Shown piece by piece: positions 7,720-15,454 of a stretch of 64,000 bases of DNA (positions within the stretch are counted from its first letter, which is position 1; every line of letters starts with the position of its first letter). The notes under the pieces are model-generated. The model searched no databases, was not told where the DNA came from, and was given only the letters and a program-made list of their open reading frames with translations. The position numbers and the translations under genes were made by a program. The stretch comes from Pelomonas sp. SE-A7 (GTDB taxonomy: Bacteria; Pseudomonadota; Gammaproteobacteria; Burkholderiales; Burkholderiaceae_C), in NCBI RefSeq assembly GCF_030345705.1, contig NZ_JAUASW010000001.1, positions 186,001-250,000 on the forward strand, read 5' to 3'.

Positions 7720-9020
7720 GTCACGGCGCCTTGCTTGTTGAACTCGGGGCGGCGCCATTCCTCTGTCGTCAGCACCGCATGTAGATGCTCGACCGCATCG
7801 AACACGTCGGCGAAGCCGACATAGAGCGGCGTGAAGCCGAAGCGCAGGATGTGGGGCAGGACCTCCAGACGGGCCGGATCGCCGGCACGGAAGTCGCCGA
7901 TCACGCCGCGGGCTATCAGCGCCTGCATCACCGCATAGCCGGCCTCGTGCAGCGGCGCCTCCAGGCTCAGGCAGACCTGGCTGCCGCGCCGGGCTGCGTC
8001 GCGAGGCGATGCCAGGCGTACACCGAGCACGCCGCAGCGCTCTTCGGCCAGCTCGATGAAGCACTCGCAAAGCGCCACGGACTTGCGCCGCAGCGCCGCC
8101 ATGCCACCGAGCGGCTCGGCTGCCAGCACCGTGTCCACGCCGCATTCCAAGGCCGCCATCGAGAGGATGGGCGGCGTGCCGCAGATGTAGCGCTGGATGC
8201 CGGGCGCCGGCTGGTAGTCGGGCGTGAACTGGAACGGCGCCGCATGGCCCAGCCAGCCGGACAGCGGCTGCCAGAAGCGGTCCGCGTGGCGCGGATTCAC
8301 CCACACGAAGGCCGGCGCGCCGGGGCCGCCGTTCAGGTACTTGTAGCCACAGCCTATGGCGAAGTCGGCCTGGGCTGCGTTCAGATCGACTGGAATCGCG
8401 CCGGCCGAATGCGCCAGGTCCCAGACCGTCAGCGCCCCCGCCGCATGGGCGGCTGCAGTCACCGCCGCCATGTCATGCATGTAGCCGGTGCGGTAGTTGA
8501 CCTGGGTGAGCATCAGCACGGCCGTGCTGTCGTTCAAGGCCGCTGGCAGTTCTTCCACGGCGGCTATCAGCTTCAGCTCGAAGCCATGCTGCCGGGCCAG
8601 GCTCTCGGCGATGTAGAGATCGGTGGGGAAGTTGCTGCGCTCGGAGACGATGGTGCGGCGCTGCGGCGAAGCATCGCGGGCCACCATCTGCAGCGCCGCC
8701 GCCAGCACCTTGTAGAGGTTCAGCGAGGTCGAATCGGCGACCACGCATTCACCGGGCCAGGCGCCTATCAGCCGGGCGATCTTGTCGCCTATGCGGCCGG
8801 GCAGGTGGATCCAGCCCGCGGTGTTCCAGCTCTTGATCAGGTCGCGGCCCCATTCCTGCGCAAGCACCTGCTGCACCCGTGCCGCGGTCTCGCGCGGCAG
8901 CACGCCCAGCGAATTGCCGTCCAGGTAGATCAGGCCCTCGGGCAGTTCGAACTGATGGCGCAGTTCACGCAGGCTGTCCTCGGCGTCGAGGACTTCGCAG
9001 TCTTGTCTCGTGGTCGTCAT
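7716..9020 (-). CDS. kynU: Kynureninase
   Basis: 434 residues. This PLP enzyme cleaves L-kynurenine to anthranilate and alanine. The Schiff-base lysine is K227 (GCGYKYLNGGPG), the same number as in the well-studied Pseudomonas enzyme. Other family marks are YLDGNSLG, DSTSLNLYKV (PLP phosphate site), SERSNFPTD and WDLAHSAGA. It begins 1 base after the kynB stop and its own stop overlaps kynA, so the three genes are tightly coupled. Its product anthranilate is the substrate of the divergent operon. Confidence 0.97.
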   Translation of the reverse strand: MTTTRQDCEVLDAEDSLRELRHQFELPEGLIYLDGNSLGVLPRETAARVQQVLAQEWGRDLIKSWNTAGWIHLPGRIGDKIARLIGAWPGECVVADSTSLNLYKVLAAALQMVARDASPQRRTIVSERSNFPTDLYIAESLARQHGFELKLIAAVEELPAALNDSTAVLMLTQVNYRTGYMHDMAAVTAAAHAAGALTVWDLAHSAGAIPVDLNAAQADFAIGCGYKYLNGGPGAPAFVWVNPRHADRFWQPLSGWLGHAAPFQFTPDYQPAPGIQRYICGTPPILSMAALECGVDTVLAAEPLGGMAALRRKSVALCECFIELAEERCGVLGVRLASPRDAARRGSQVCLSLEAPLHEAGYAVMQALIARGVIGDFRAGDPARLEVLPHILRFGFTPLYVGFADVFDAVEHLHAVLTTEEWRRPEFNKQGAVT

Positions 9021-9021
9021 T

Positions 9022-9645
9022 TCAGAGTTCTCTCAGGATGGCCCGCACCGGCGAGGCGCAGGCGCCGGCCAGCTTCAGCGGCAGGGCAATCAGTTCGTAG
9101 TCGCCCTCGGGCACTTCGTCCAGCACCAGGTTCTCCAGCACCCGCAGGTCCAGGCGCAGGAGCTGCTGGTGGCTGTCCAGGCTCTTGCTTGAGGCGGGGT
9201 CCACCGAGGGCGTGTCCAGGCCGATGAGGCGCACACCTTGCGAGGCCAGCCATTCGACGGTCTCGGGCGCATAGGCCGTGAAGTCGGGGTTCCAGCGCTC
9301 GTCGGCCTTCTCGCAGCAGCGCACCAGCACGCGGGGCGGCAGATTGGCCGCTGCATGCTGCAGATGCTCGATGCGTATCAACGGTCCGCAGTGGATCGCA
9401 TGGATCACGCGGCAGGGGCCCAGGTAGGCATCGAGCGCCACCTCGGCCGTGCTCGGCTGGCCGTCGCCGTAGTGCAGCGGCGCGTCGGCATGGGCGCCCA
9501 CATGGGGCGACATGGTGATCGCGCTCAGGTTGACCGGGCAGTCCGGCGAAAGCCGTGCGGTCCAGCGCAGCGAATAGGGCTCGTCACCCGGAAAGATCGG
9601 TGCGTCGGGCGAGACCAGCGGTGAGATGTCCCAGAGGCGAGGCAT
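9022..9645 (-). CDS. kynB: Kynurenine formamidase (arylformamidase, cyclase family)
   Basis: 207 residues, typical for KynB. It hydrolyses N-formylkynurenine to kynurenine and formate. The metal-binding signature is HVGAHADAPLHY (H48, H52, D54, H58), with the start MPRLWDISPLVSPDAPIFPGD and the LIGLDTPSVDP segment also characteristic. It is the first gene of the kyn operon and divergent from the 2-aminobenzoyl-CoA monooxygenase gene. The Lrp-type regulator kynR commonly found beside kyn genes in proteobacteria is absent here. Confidence 0.96.
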   Translation of the reverse strand: MPRLWDISPLVSPDAPIFPGDEPYSLRWTARLSPDCPVNLSAITMSPHVGAHADAPLHYGDGQPSTAEVALDAYLGPCRVIHAIHCGPLIRIEHLQHAAANLPPRVLVRCCEKADERWNPDFTAYAPETVEWLASQGVRLIGLDTPSVDPASSKSLDSHQQLLRLDLRVLENLVLDEVPEGDYELIALPLKLAGACASPVRAILREL

Positions 9646-9843
9646 GGTGGGCGGGCAGGCAAGGGCAGGAAAAATTCGGGGCGGACCTTAGCGCGGCCGG
9701 GCTGGTCGTGGTGTCGGTTAATTCCAACGGGCTGTCAAGCCGCCCCTGGTCATGGTGGCCGGGTTTGCATGTATTTGACACTTCAACTATCGATGCCTAA
9801 AGTTCGTCGCATTCCTGAACCCCTGAGCGGCGAGCATCGACCC
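9646..9843. promoter_or_regulatory. Divergent promoter region between kyn and anthranilate operons
   Basis: On the plus strand TTGACA (9775-9780) is separated by 17 bases from TAAAGT (9798-9803), a good -35 with a 4/6 -10, about 40 bases before the monooxygenase start. The -35 is part of a TTGA-CACT-TCAA palindrome (9775-9786), a plausible operator for the MarR-type regulator encoded in the operon. A second TGTCAA/TTGACA element at 9733-9738 faces the kyn side, but no good -10 accompanies it. The promoter call rests on sequence similarity alone. Confidence 0.5.
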
Positions 9844-12189
9844 ATGCGCATCTGCTGTATTGGCGGCGGCCCGGCCGGCCTCTATTTCGCCCTGCTGATG
9901 AAGAAGCAGGACCCGGCACACCAGGTGGTGGTGCTGGAGCGCAACCGCGCCGGCGACACCTTCGGCTGGGGCGTGGTGTTCTCGGACCAGACCCTGGCCG
10001 CGCTGCGCGAGGCCGATCCGCAGACCGCCGACGAGATCCTCGACGCCTTCAACCACTGGGACGACATCGCGGTCCACATCGAGGGCCGCCGCATCGTTTC
10101 CGGCGGCCACGGCTTCTGCGGTATTGGCCGCAAGAAGCTGCTGGACATCCTGCAGCGCCGCTGCGTCGAGCTGGGCGTGGAAATCCGCTACGAGCAGGAT
10201 GTGCAGGACGACGCCGGGATCGAGGCCGACCTGATCATTGCGGCCGACGGCCTGAACAGCCGCATCCGCCAGAAGTACGCCGCCAGCTACCTGCCCGACG
10301 TGGACCTGCGCCAATGCCGCTTCGTCTGGCTGGGCACGAACAAGCTGTTCGACGCCTTCAGCTTCGACTTCCAGAAGACCGAATGGGGCTGGTTCCAGGC
10401 CCATGCCTACAAGTTCGACGACCAGACCTCGACCTTCATCGTCGAGACGCCCGAGGAAGTCTGGCGCGCCGCCGGCCTGGAGGACATGAGCAAGGAAGAG
10501 GGCATCGCCTTCTGCGAGAAGCTGTTCGAGCAGGTGCTGGGCGGCGAAAAGCTGATCTCCAATGCCAGCCATCTGCGCGGCTCGGCGCAGTGGATTCGCT
10601 TTCCGCGCGTGGTCTGCAAGACCTGGGTCCACCGCCGTGCCGAGGATGGCGTGCCGGTGGTGCTGATGGGCGATGCGGCCCACACGGCGCATTTCTCGAT
10701 TGGCTCGGGCACCAAGCTGGCGCTGGAGGATTCGATCGCACTGGCGCATGACATCGCCGCCAGCGGCAACGAGCTCGGCGCAGCACTGGAGGCCTACCAG
10801 GCCAGCCGCACGATCGAGGTGCTGCGCATCCAGAACGCGGCGCGCAACTCGACCGAATGGTTCGAGAACGTGGAGCGCCATGCGCGGCTGGACCCCGAGC
10901 AGTTCGCCTATTCGCTGCTGACCCGCTCGCAGCGGATCTCGCACGAGAACCTGCGGCTGCGCGACCCGCGCTATGTGGGCGAGTTCGAAAGCTGGCTGGC
11001 CGGCCGGTCCGGCGTGGCGGCCCAGGTGCCGCCCATGTTCACGCCCTTCAAGCTGCGCGGCGTCGAGCTCAAGAACCGCGTCGTGGTTTCGCCCATGGCG
11101 CAGTACAGCTGCGCGGACGGCTTGGTCGGTGACTACCACCTGGTTCACCTCGGTGCCCGTGCCCTGGGTGGCGCCGGCCTGGTGTTCGCCGAGATGACCT
11201 GCACCTCGTCCGACGCCCGCATCACGCCCGGCTGCCCGGGGCTGTGGACCGACGAGCAGGGCGAAGCCTGGCGGCGCATCGTCGAGCATGTGCACGCCAG
11301 CAGCAGCGCCAAGATTGCGATGCAGCTGGGCCATGCCGGCCCCAAGGGCTCGACCTGCGTGCCCTGGGAGGGCGCTGGCGAAGACCAGCCGCTGGCTGCA
11401 GGCAACTGGCCCTTGCTGGCTGCTTCCAGCCAGCAATACATAGAGGGCGTCAGCCAGACGGCCAAGCCCATGGACCGGGCCGACATGGACCGGGTCCGCG
11501 AGGATTTCGTCGCCGCCACCCGCCGCGCCGCGGCCGCTGGCTTCGACTGGCTGGAGCTGCACTGCGCCCATGGCTATCTGCTGTCCAGCTTCATCTCGCC
11601 GCTGACCAACCGGCGCACGGACGACTACGGAGGCTCGCTGGAAAGCCGGCTGCGCTACCCGGTCGAAGTCTTCAAGGCCATGCGCGCCGTCTGGCCTGAG
11701 GACAAGCCGCTGTCGGTGCGTATCTCAGCCCATGACTGGGCCGAGGGCGGCATCACGCCGGAAGACGCAGTGCAGATCGCCGCGGCCTTCAAAGAGGCCG
11801 GCGCCGACCTGATCGATGTGTCCTCGGGCCAGGTCACCAAGGCGCAGAAGCCGGTCTACGGCCGCATGTGGCAGACGCCTTTCTCCGAGAGCATCCGCAA
11901 CCGCGTGGGCATAGCCACCATCGCGGTCGGCGCGATCTCCGAGGCCGACCATGTGAACTCCATCATTGCCTCGGGCCGCGCCGACCTCTGTGCGGTCGCA
12001 CGTCCGCATCTGGCCAATCCGGCCTGGACCCTGACCGAGGCCGCGCGCATAGGCTATCGCGGCCCGGTGGGCCTGGATTGGCCGAAGCCATACCTGTCCG
12101 GCAAGTCGCAGCTGGAGCGCGAGTTCGAACGCCAGCGCGCCGGCAATGTGGCGGCGGCCGAGCAGGCCAACAAGGCGCTGGGTGTATGA
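9844..12189 (+). CDS. abmA: 2-aminobenzoyl-CoA monooxygenase/reductase (FAD monooxygenase fused to OYE-type reductase)
   Basis: 781 residues, two domains. Residues 1-380 form a flavin monooxygenase: GGGPAGLY at 7-14 and GDAAHTAHFSIGSG near 276-289 bind FAD. Residues 397-781 form an old-yellow-enzyme-like FMN reductase (FTPFKLRGVELKNRVVVSPM, QLGHAGPKGS, ELHCAHGYLL, TNRRTDDYGG). This fusion is the hallmark enzyme of aerobic anthranilate breakdown first described in Azoarcus evansii. It hydroxylates and then reduces 2-aminobenzoyl-CoA to a non-aromatic 2-amino-5-oxocyclohex-1-ene carboxyl-CoA. The ATG at 9844 puts the FAD motif at the N-terminus; upstream in-frame codons to 9769 overlap the promoter. 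It is the first gene of a long operon and overlaps the SDR by 4 bases. Confidence 0.93.
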   Translation: MRICCIGGGPAGLYFALLMKKQDPAHQVVVLERNRAGDTFGWGVVFSDQTLAALREADPQTADEILDAFNHWDDIAVHIEGRRIVSGGHGFCGIGRKKLLDILQRRCVELGVEIRYEQDVQDDAGIEADLIIAADGLNSRIRQKYAASYLPDVDLRQCRFVWLGTNKLFDAFSFDFQKTEWGWFQAHAYKFDDQTSTFIVETPEEVWRAAGLEDMSKEEGIAFCEKLFEQVLGGEKLISNASHLRGSAQWIRFPRVVCKTWVHRRAEDGVPVVLMGDAAHTAHFSIGSGTKLALEDSIALAHDIAASGNELGAALEAYQASRTIEVLRIQNAARNSTEWFENVERHARLDPEQFAYSLLTRSQRISHENLRLRDPRYVGEFESWLAGRSGVAAQVPPMFTPFKLRGVELKNRVVVSPMAQYSCADGLVGDYHLVHLGARALGGAGLVFAEMTCTSSDARITPGCPGLWTDEQGEAWRRIVEHVHASSSAKIAMQLGHAGPKGSTCVPWEGAGEDQPLAAGNWPLLAASSQQYIEGVSQTAKPMDRADMDRVREDFVAATRRAAAAGFDWLELHCAHGYLLSSFISPLTNRRTDDYGGSLESRLRYPVEVFKAMRAVWPEDKPLSVRISAHDWAEGGITPEDAVQIAAAFKEAGADLIDVSSGQVTKAQKPVYGRMWQTPFSESIRNRVGIATIAVGAISEADHVNSIIASGRADLCAVARPHLANPAWTLTEAARIGYRGPVGLDWPKPYLSGKSQLEREFERQRAGNVAAAEQANKALGV

Positions 12190-12935
12190 AAGGCAAACGA
12201 GCCATCGTCACCGGCGGCGGCAGCGGCATTGGCGCCGCCATTGCCACTTCGCTGCTGGCGGAAGGTGTGCGGGTCACGCTGATGGGCCGCAGCCTGGAGC
12301 GGCTGGAGAAGCAGCAGGCCCTGCTGATGGGCGAGGTGGCGATCCAGGTCTGCGACGTCGCCGACGAAGCCAGCGTCAAGGCGGCGTTCGCCGCGGCCGG
12401 TGGCGTGGACATCCTGGTCAACAACGCCGGCCAGGTCGAGACCGCGCCGCTGGCCAGGACCTCGCTGGAGACCTGGCAGCGGCTCTTGCAGGTCAACCTG
12501 ACCGGCACCTTCCTTTGCTGCCGCGAGGCGCTGCCCGGCATGCTGGAGCAGGGCTTCGGCCGCATCATCAACGTGGCCAGCACGGCCGCGCTCAGGGGCT
12601 ATGCCTATGTGGCGGCCTACAGCGCGGCCAAGCATGGCGTGCTGGGCCTGACCCGTTCGCTGGCGCTGGAGCTGGCGAAGAAGGGCGATCTCACGGTCAA
12701 CGCGGTCTGCCCCGGCTACACCGAGACCGAGATTGTCGAAAACGCCATCGCCACCATCCAGGCCAAGACCGGCCGCTCGGCGGCTGAGGCCCGCGCCGAA
12801 CTGGCAGCGAGCAATCCGCAGGGCCGGTTGATACAGCCCGAGGAGGTGGCCGCCGCCGTGCTGTGGCTGGCGCGTCGCGAGAGCGGCTCCATCACCGGCC
12901 AGGCGATTGCGGTCAGCGGCGGGGAGACCATGTGA
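12186..12935 (+). CDS. Short-chain dehydrogenase/reductase, anthranilate operon
   Basis: 249 residues. Classical SDR with TGGGSGIG at 9-16 (NAD(P) binding), NNAG at 79-82 and the catalytic triad S132, Y145, K149 (YSAAK). It probably acts as a 3-hydroxyacyl-CoA dehydrogenase or ring-carbonyl reductase on a CoA-bound intermediate after ring dearomatisation; the exact substrate cannot be told from sequence. The ATG overlaps the monooxygenase stop (ATGA) and the stop overlaps the MarR GTG start. Confidence 0.88.
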   Translation: MKGKRAIVTGGGSGIGAAIATSLLAEGVRVTLMGRSLERLEKQQALLMGEVAIQVCDVADEASVKAAFAAAGGVDILVNNAGQVETAPLARTSLETWQRLLQVNLTGTFLCCREALPGMLEQGFGRIINVASTAALRGYAYVAAYSAAKHGVLGLTRSLALELAKKGDLTVNAVCPGYTETEIVENAIATIQAKTGRSAAEARAELAASNPQGRLIQPEEVAAAVLWLARRESGSITGQAIAVSGGETM

Positions 12936-13441
12936 TCACCCAGGACCACAGCCCCGACCTGGAATCGCGCGTCAGCGACCAGGACCACCAGGCGCTCCGG
13001 CTCTGGCTGCGCCTCCTGGCCTGCACCACGCGCATCGAGGATCAGATCCGCCAGCGCCTGCGCCAGGACTTCGCCACCACCTTGCCGCGCTTCGACCTGC
13101 TGGCCCAACTGGAGCGTCATCCCGAAGGCATGACGATGCGCGAGCTGTCGCGACGGCTGATGGTCACCGGCGGCAATGTGACCGGCGTGGTGGACCAGCT
13201 GGAGGCCGAGGGTCAGGTCGTGCGCGAGCCGCATGCCACCGACCGCCGCTCGTTCACGGTCAAGCTGACCGCGACCGGCAGGCGCCAGTTCAGGAAATGG
13301 GCGGCCACCCATGAGCAATGGGTGGTCGAGCTGCTGGGCGGCTGGAACGCCGAGCAGAAGAGCGAGATCTACACGCTGCTGGCCGGGCTCAAGAGCCATC
13401 TGGCGCAGCTGGAACAGGACGAGAGGAAGAGCAACGCATGA
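12932..13441 (+). CDS. MarR family transcriptional regulator
   Basis: 169 residues with a GTG start overlapping the SDR stop (GTGA). Winged helix-turn-helix of MarR type: LPRFDLLAQLERHPEGMTMRELSRRLMVTGGNVTGVVDQLEAEGQVVREPHATDRRSFTVKLT. The DRR wing motif is intact. Its place inside the operon suggests that it represses the operon and is relieved by a CoA thioester such as 2-aminobenzoyl-CoA, as is known for MarR regulators of other aromatic-CoA pathways. The GTG is chosen because upstream in-frame codons lie within the SDR gene. Confidence 0.9.
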   Translation: MITQDHSPDLESRVSDQDHQALRLWLRLLACTTRIEDQIRQRLRQDFATTLPRFDLLAQLERHPEGMTMRELSRRLMVTGGNVTGVVDQLEAEGQVVREPHATDRRSFTVKLTATGRRQFRKWAATHEQWVVELLGGWNAEQKSEIYTLLAGLKSHLAQLEQDERKSNA

Positions 13442-14286
13442 GCAGCAGCAACCAACATCTGGCCAGCGGCAACCACCGCAGCCTGCAGGGCTGGCAGCCC
13501 GAGCACTTTCTGTGGGAGCAGCGCGGCAGCGTGGGCCTGATCACGCTGAACCGGCCCGAGCGCAAGAACCCGCTGACTTTCGAGTCCTATGCCGAGCTGC
13601 GCGATCTGTTCCGCACGCTGAGCTATGTGGACGAGGTCAAGGTCATCGTGGTCCAGGGTGCCGGCGGCAACTTCTGCTCCGGTGGCGACGTGCACGAGAT
13701 CATCGGCCCGCTGACCCAGATGAGCATGCCCGACCTGCTGGCGTTCACGCGCATGACCGGCGACCTGGTCAAGGCCATGCGGGCCTGCCCGCAGCCGGTG
13801 ATCTCGTCGATTGACGGCATCTGCGCCGGCGCCGGCGCCATCATCGCCATGGCCTCCGACCTGCGTGTTGGCACGGCCCGCAGCAAGACCGCCTTCCTGT
13901 TCACCCGCGTCGGCCTGGCCGGCTGCGACATGGGCGCCTGCAGCCTGCTGCCGCGCATCGTGGGCCAGGGCCGTGCGTCCGATCTGCTGTATTCGGGCCG
14001 CTCGCTGGGCGGCGAAGAGGCCTTCAGCTGGGGCTTCCTGAACCGCATGCCCGCGCCGGAGCAGTTGCTTGAAGAGTCGCTGGCCTGGGCCGAGCAGATT
14101 GCCGCAGGCCCCAGCTTCGGCCATGCGATGACCAAGAAGATGCTGCACCAGGAATGGGCCATGGGCGTGGACGAGGCCATCGAATCCGAGGCCCAGGCGC
14201 AAGCGATCTGCATGATGACCCAGGACTTTCACCGGGCGTACCACGCTTTCGTGGCCAAGCTAAAGCCCGAGTTCAAGGGAGACTGA
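13438..14286 (+). CDS. Enoyl-CoA hydratase/isomerase family (crotonase), anthranilate operon
   Basis: 282 residues. The crotonase fold is seen from LITLNRPERKNPLTF, the oxyanion-hole region GGNFCSGGDVHEI and DGICAGAGAIIAMASDLRVG. In the usual catalytic region it reads FTRVGLAGCDMGACSLLPRIVG, lacking an obvious counterpart of the first catalytic glutamate of enoyl-CoA hydratase and carrying Asp residues instead. It may therefore hydrate, isomerise or hydrolytically open the ring of a cyclic CoA ester. The start overlaps the MarR stop (ATGA); the extension back to 13318 lies inside the MarR gene. Confidence 0.88.
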   Translation: MSSSNQHLASGNHRSLQGWQPEHFLWEQRGSVGLITLNRPERKNPLTFESYAELRDLFRTLSYVDEVKVIVVQGAGGNFCSGGDVHEIIGPLTQMSMPDLLAFTRMTGDLVKAMRACPQPVISSIDGICAGAGAIIAMASDLRVGTARSKTAFLFTRVGLAGCDMGACSLLPRIVGQGRASDLLYSGRSLGGEEAFSWGFLNRMPAPEQLLEESLAWAEQIAAGPSFGHAMTKKMLHQEWAMGVDEAIESEAQAQAICMMTQDFHRAYHAFVAKLKPEFKGD

Positions 14287-14288
14287 AC

Positions 14289-15443
14289 GTGCACCTCAAG
14301 CATCTTGAATGGCCGTTCTTCGATGCGGCGCATCGCGGCCTGGCCGAGCAGTTGGAGGCCTGGTGCGCCGAGCATCTGGGCCATGTCGATCATTCCAATG
14401 TCGATGAGGCCTGCAAGGGCCTGGTCAAGCAGCTGGGCCAGGGTGGCTGGCTGAAGCACGCCATCGCCGGCACGGCCCTGGGCGGTGCGGCCGAGGTGAT
14501 AGACACCCGCGCCATCTGCCTCTTGCGCGAGACCCTGGCGCGCCATGACGGCCTGGCCGATTTCGCCTTTGCCATGCAGGGCCTGGGCTCGGGCGCGATC
14601 TCGCTGGCCGGCACGGCCGAACAGCGCCAGCGCTACTTGCCGCGAGTGGCTCGCGGTGAGGCGCTGGCAGCTTTTGCCTTGTCTGAACCCGAGGCCGGTT
14701 CCGATGTCGCCGCGATGCAGTGCGCGGCGGTGGCCGACGGCGAGGGCTATCTGCTGAACGGCGAGAAGACCTGGATCTCCAACGGCGGCATCGCTGACTT
14801 CTACGTGGTGTTCGCACGCACCGGTGAAGCGCCCGGGGCCCGAGGCATCTCGGCCTTCATCGTCGATGCCGACACGCCGGGCTTCGAGATCGCCGAGCGC
14901 ATCGAGGTGATCGCCCCGCATCCGCTGGCGCGGCTGCGCTTCAAGAATTGCTGCGTGCCGAAGTCAGCCATGGTCGGCGCGCCCGGCGAAGGCTTTAAGG
15001 TGGCGATGCGCACGCTGGACGTGTTCCGCACTTCGGTGGCCGCCGCCTCGCTGGGCTTTGCCCGCCGCGCCTTGCAGGAAGGCCTGCACCAGGCCAGGAC
15101 CCGACCCATGTTCGGGGCCAGCCTGGCCGACCTGCCGCTGACCCAGGCCAAGCTGGCCGACATGGTCTGCACCGTCGACAGCTCGGCCCTGCTGGTCTAC
15201 CGCGCCGCCTGGCAGCGCGACCAGGGCCAGACCGTGACCCGCGAGGCCGCTATCGCCAAGCTGATGGCCACCGAAGGCGCCCAGCGCGTGATCGATGCTG
15301 CCGTGCAGCTTCACGGTGGGCGCGGCGTGCGCAGCGGCGAGGTCGTCGAATCGCTGTACCGAGAAATCCGGGCGCTGCGCATCTACGAGGGCGCGAGCGA
15401 AGTCCAGCAACTGATCATCGGCAAAGACCTCCTGAAAAGCTGA
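14289..15443 (+). CDS. Acyl-CoA dehydrogenase, anthranilate operon
   Basis: 384 residues with a GTG start 2 bases after the crotonase stop. FAD acyl-CoA dehydrogenase family: ALSEPEAGSDV (about 130-140), GEKTWISNGG, RTRPMFGASLADLPL, LHGGRGVRSG, and catalytic base E367 in RIYEGASEVQQLIIGK. It carries out alpha,beta-desaturation of a CoA intermediate in the lower part of the anthranilate route. The substrate is unknown; a cyclic or C7 dicarboxyl-CoA is plausible from context. Confidence 0.9.
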   Translation: MHLKHLEWPFFDAAHRGLAEQLEAWCAEHLGHVDHSNVDEACKGLVKQLGQGGWLKHAIAGTALGGAAEVIDTRAICLLRETLARHDGLADFAFAMQGLGSGAISLAGTAEQRQRYLPRVARGEALAAFALSEPEAGSDVAAMQCAAVADGEGYLLNGEKTWISNGGIADFYVVFARTGEAPGARGISAFIVDADTPGFEIAERIEVIAPHPLARLRFKNCCVPKSAMVGAPGEGFKVAMRTLDVFRTSVAAASLGFARRALQEGLHQARTRPMFGASLADLPLTQAKLADMVCTVDSSALLVYRAAWQRDQGQTVTREAAIAKLMATEGAQRVIDAAVQLHGGRGVRSGEVVESLYREIRALRIYEGASEVQQLIIGKDLLKS

Positions 15444-15454
15444 GCGTGAGAACC

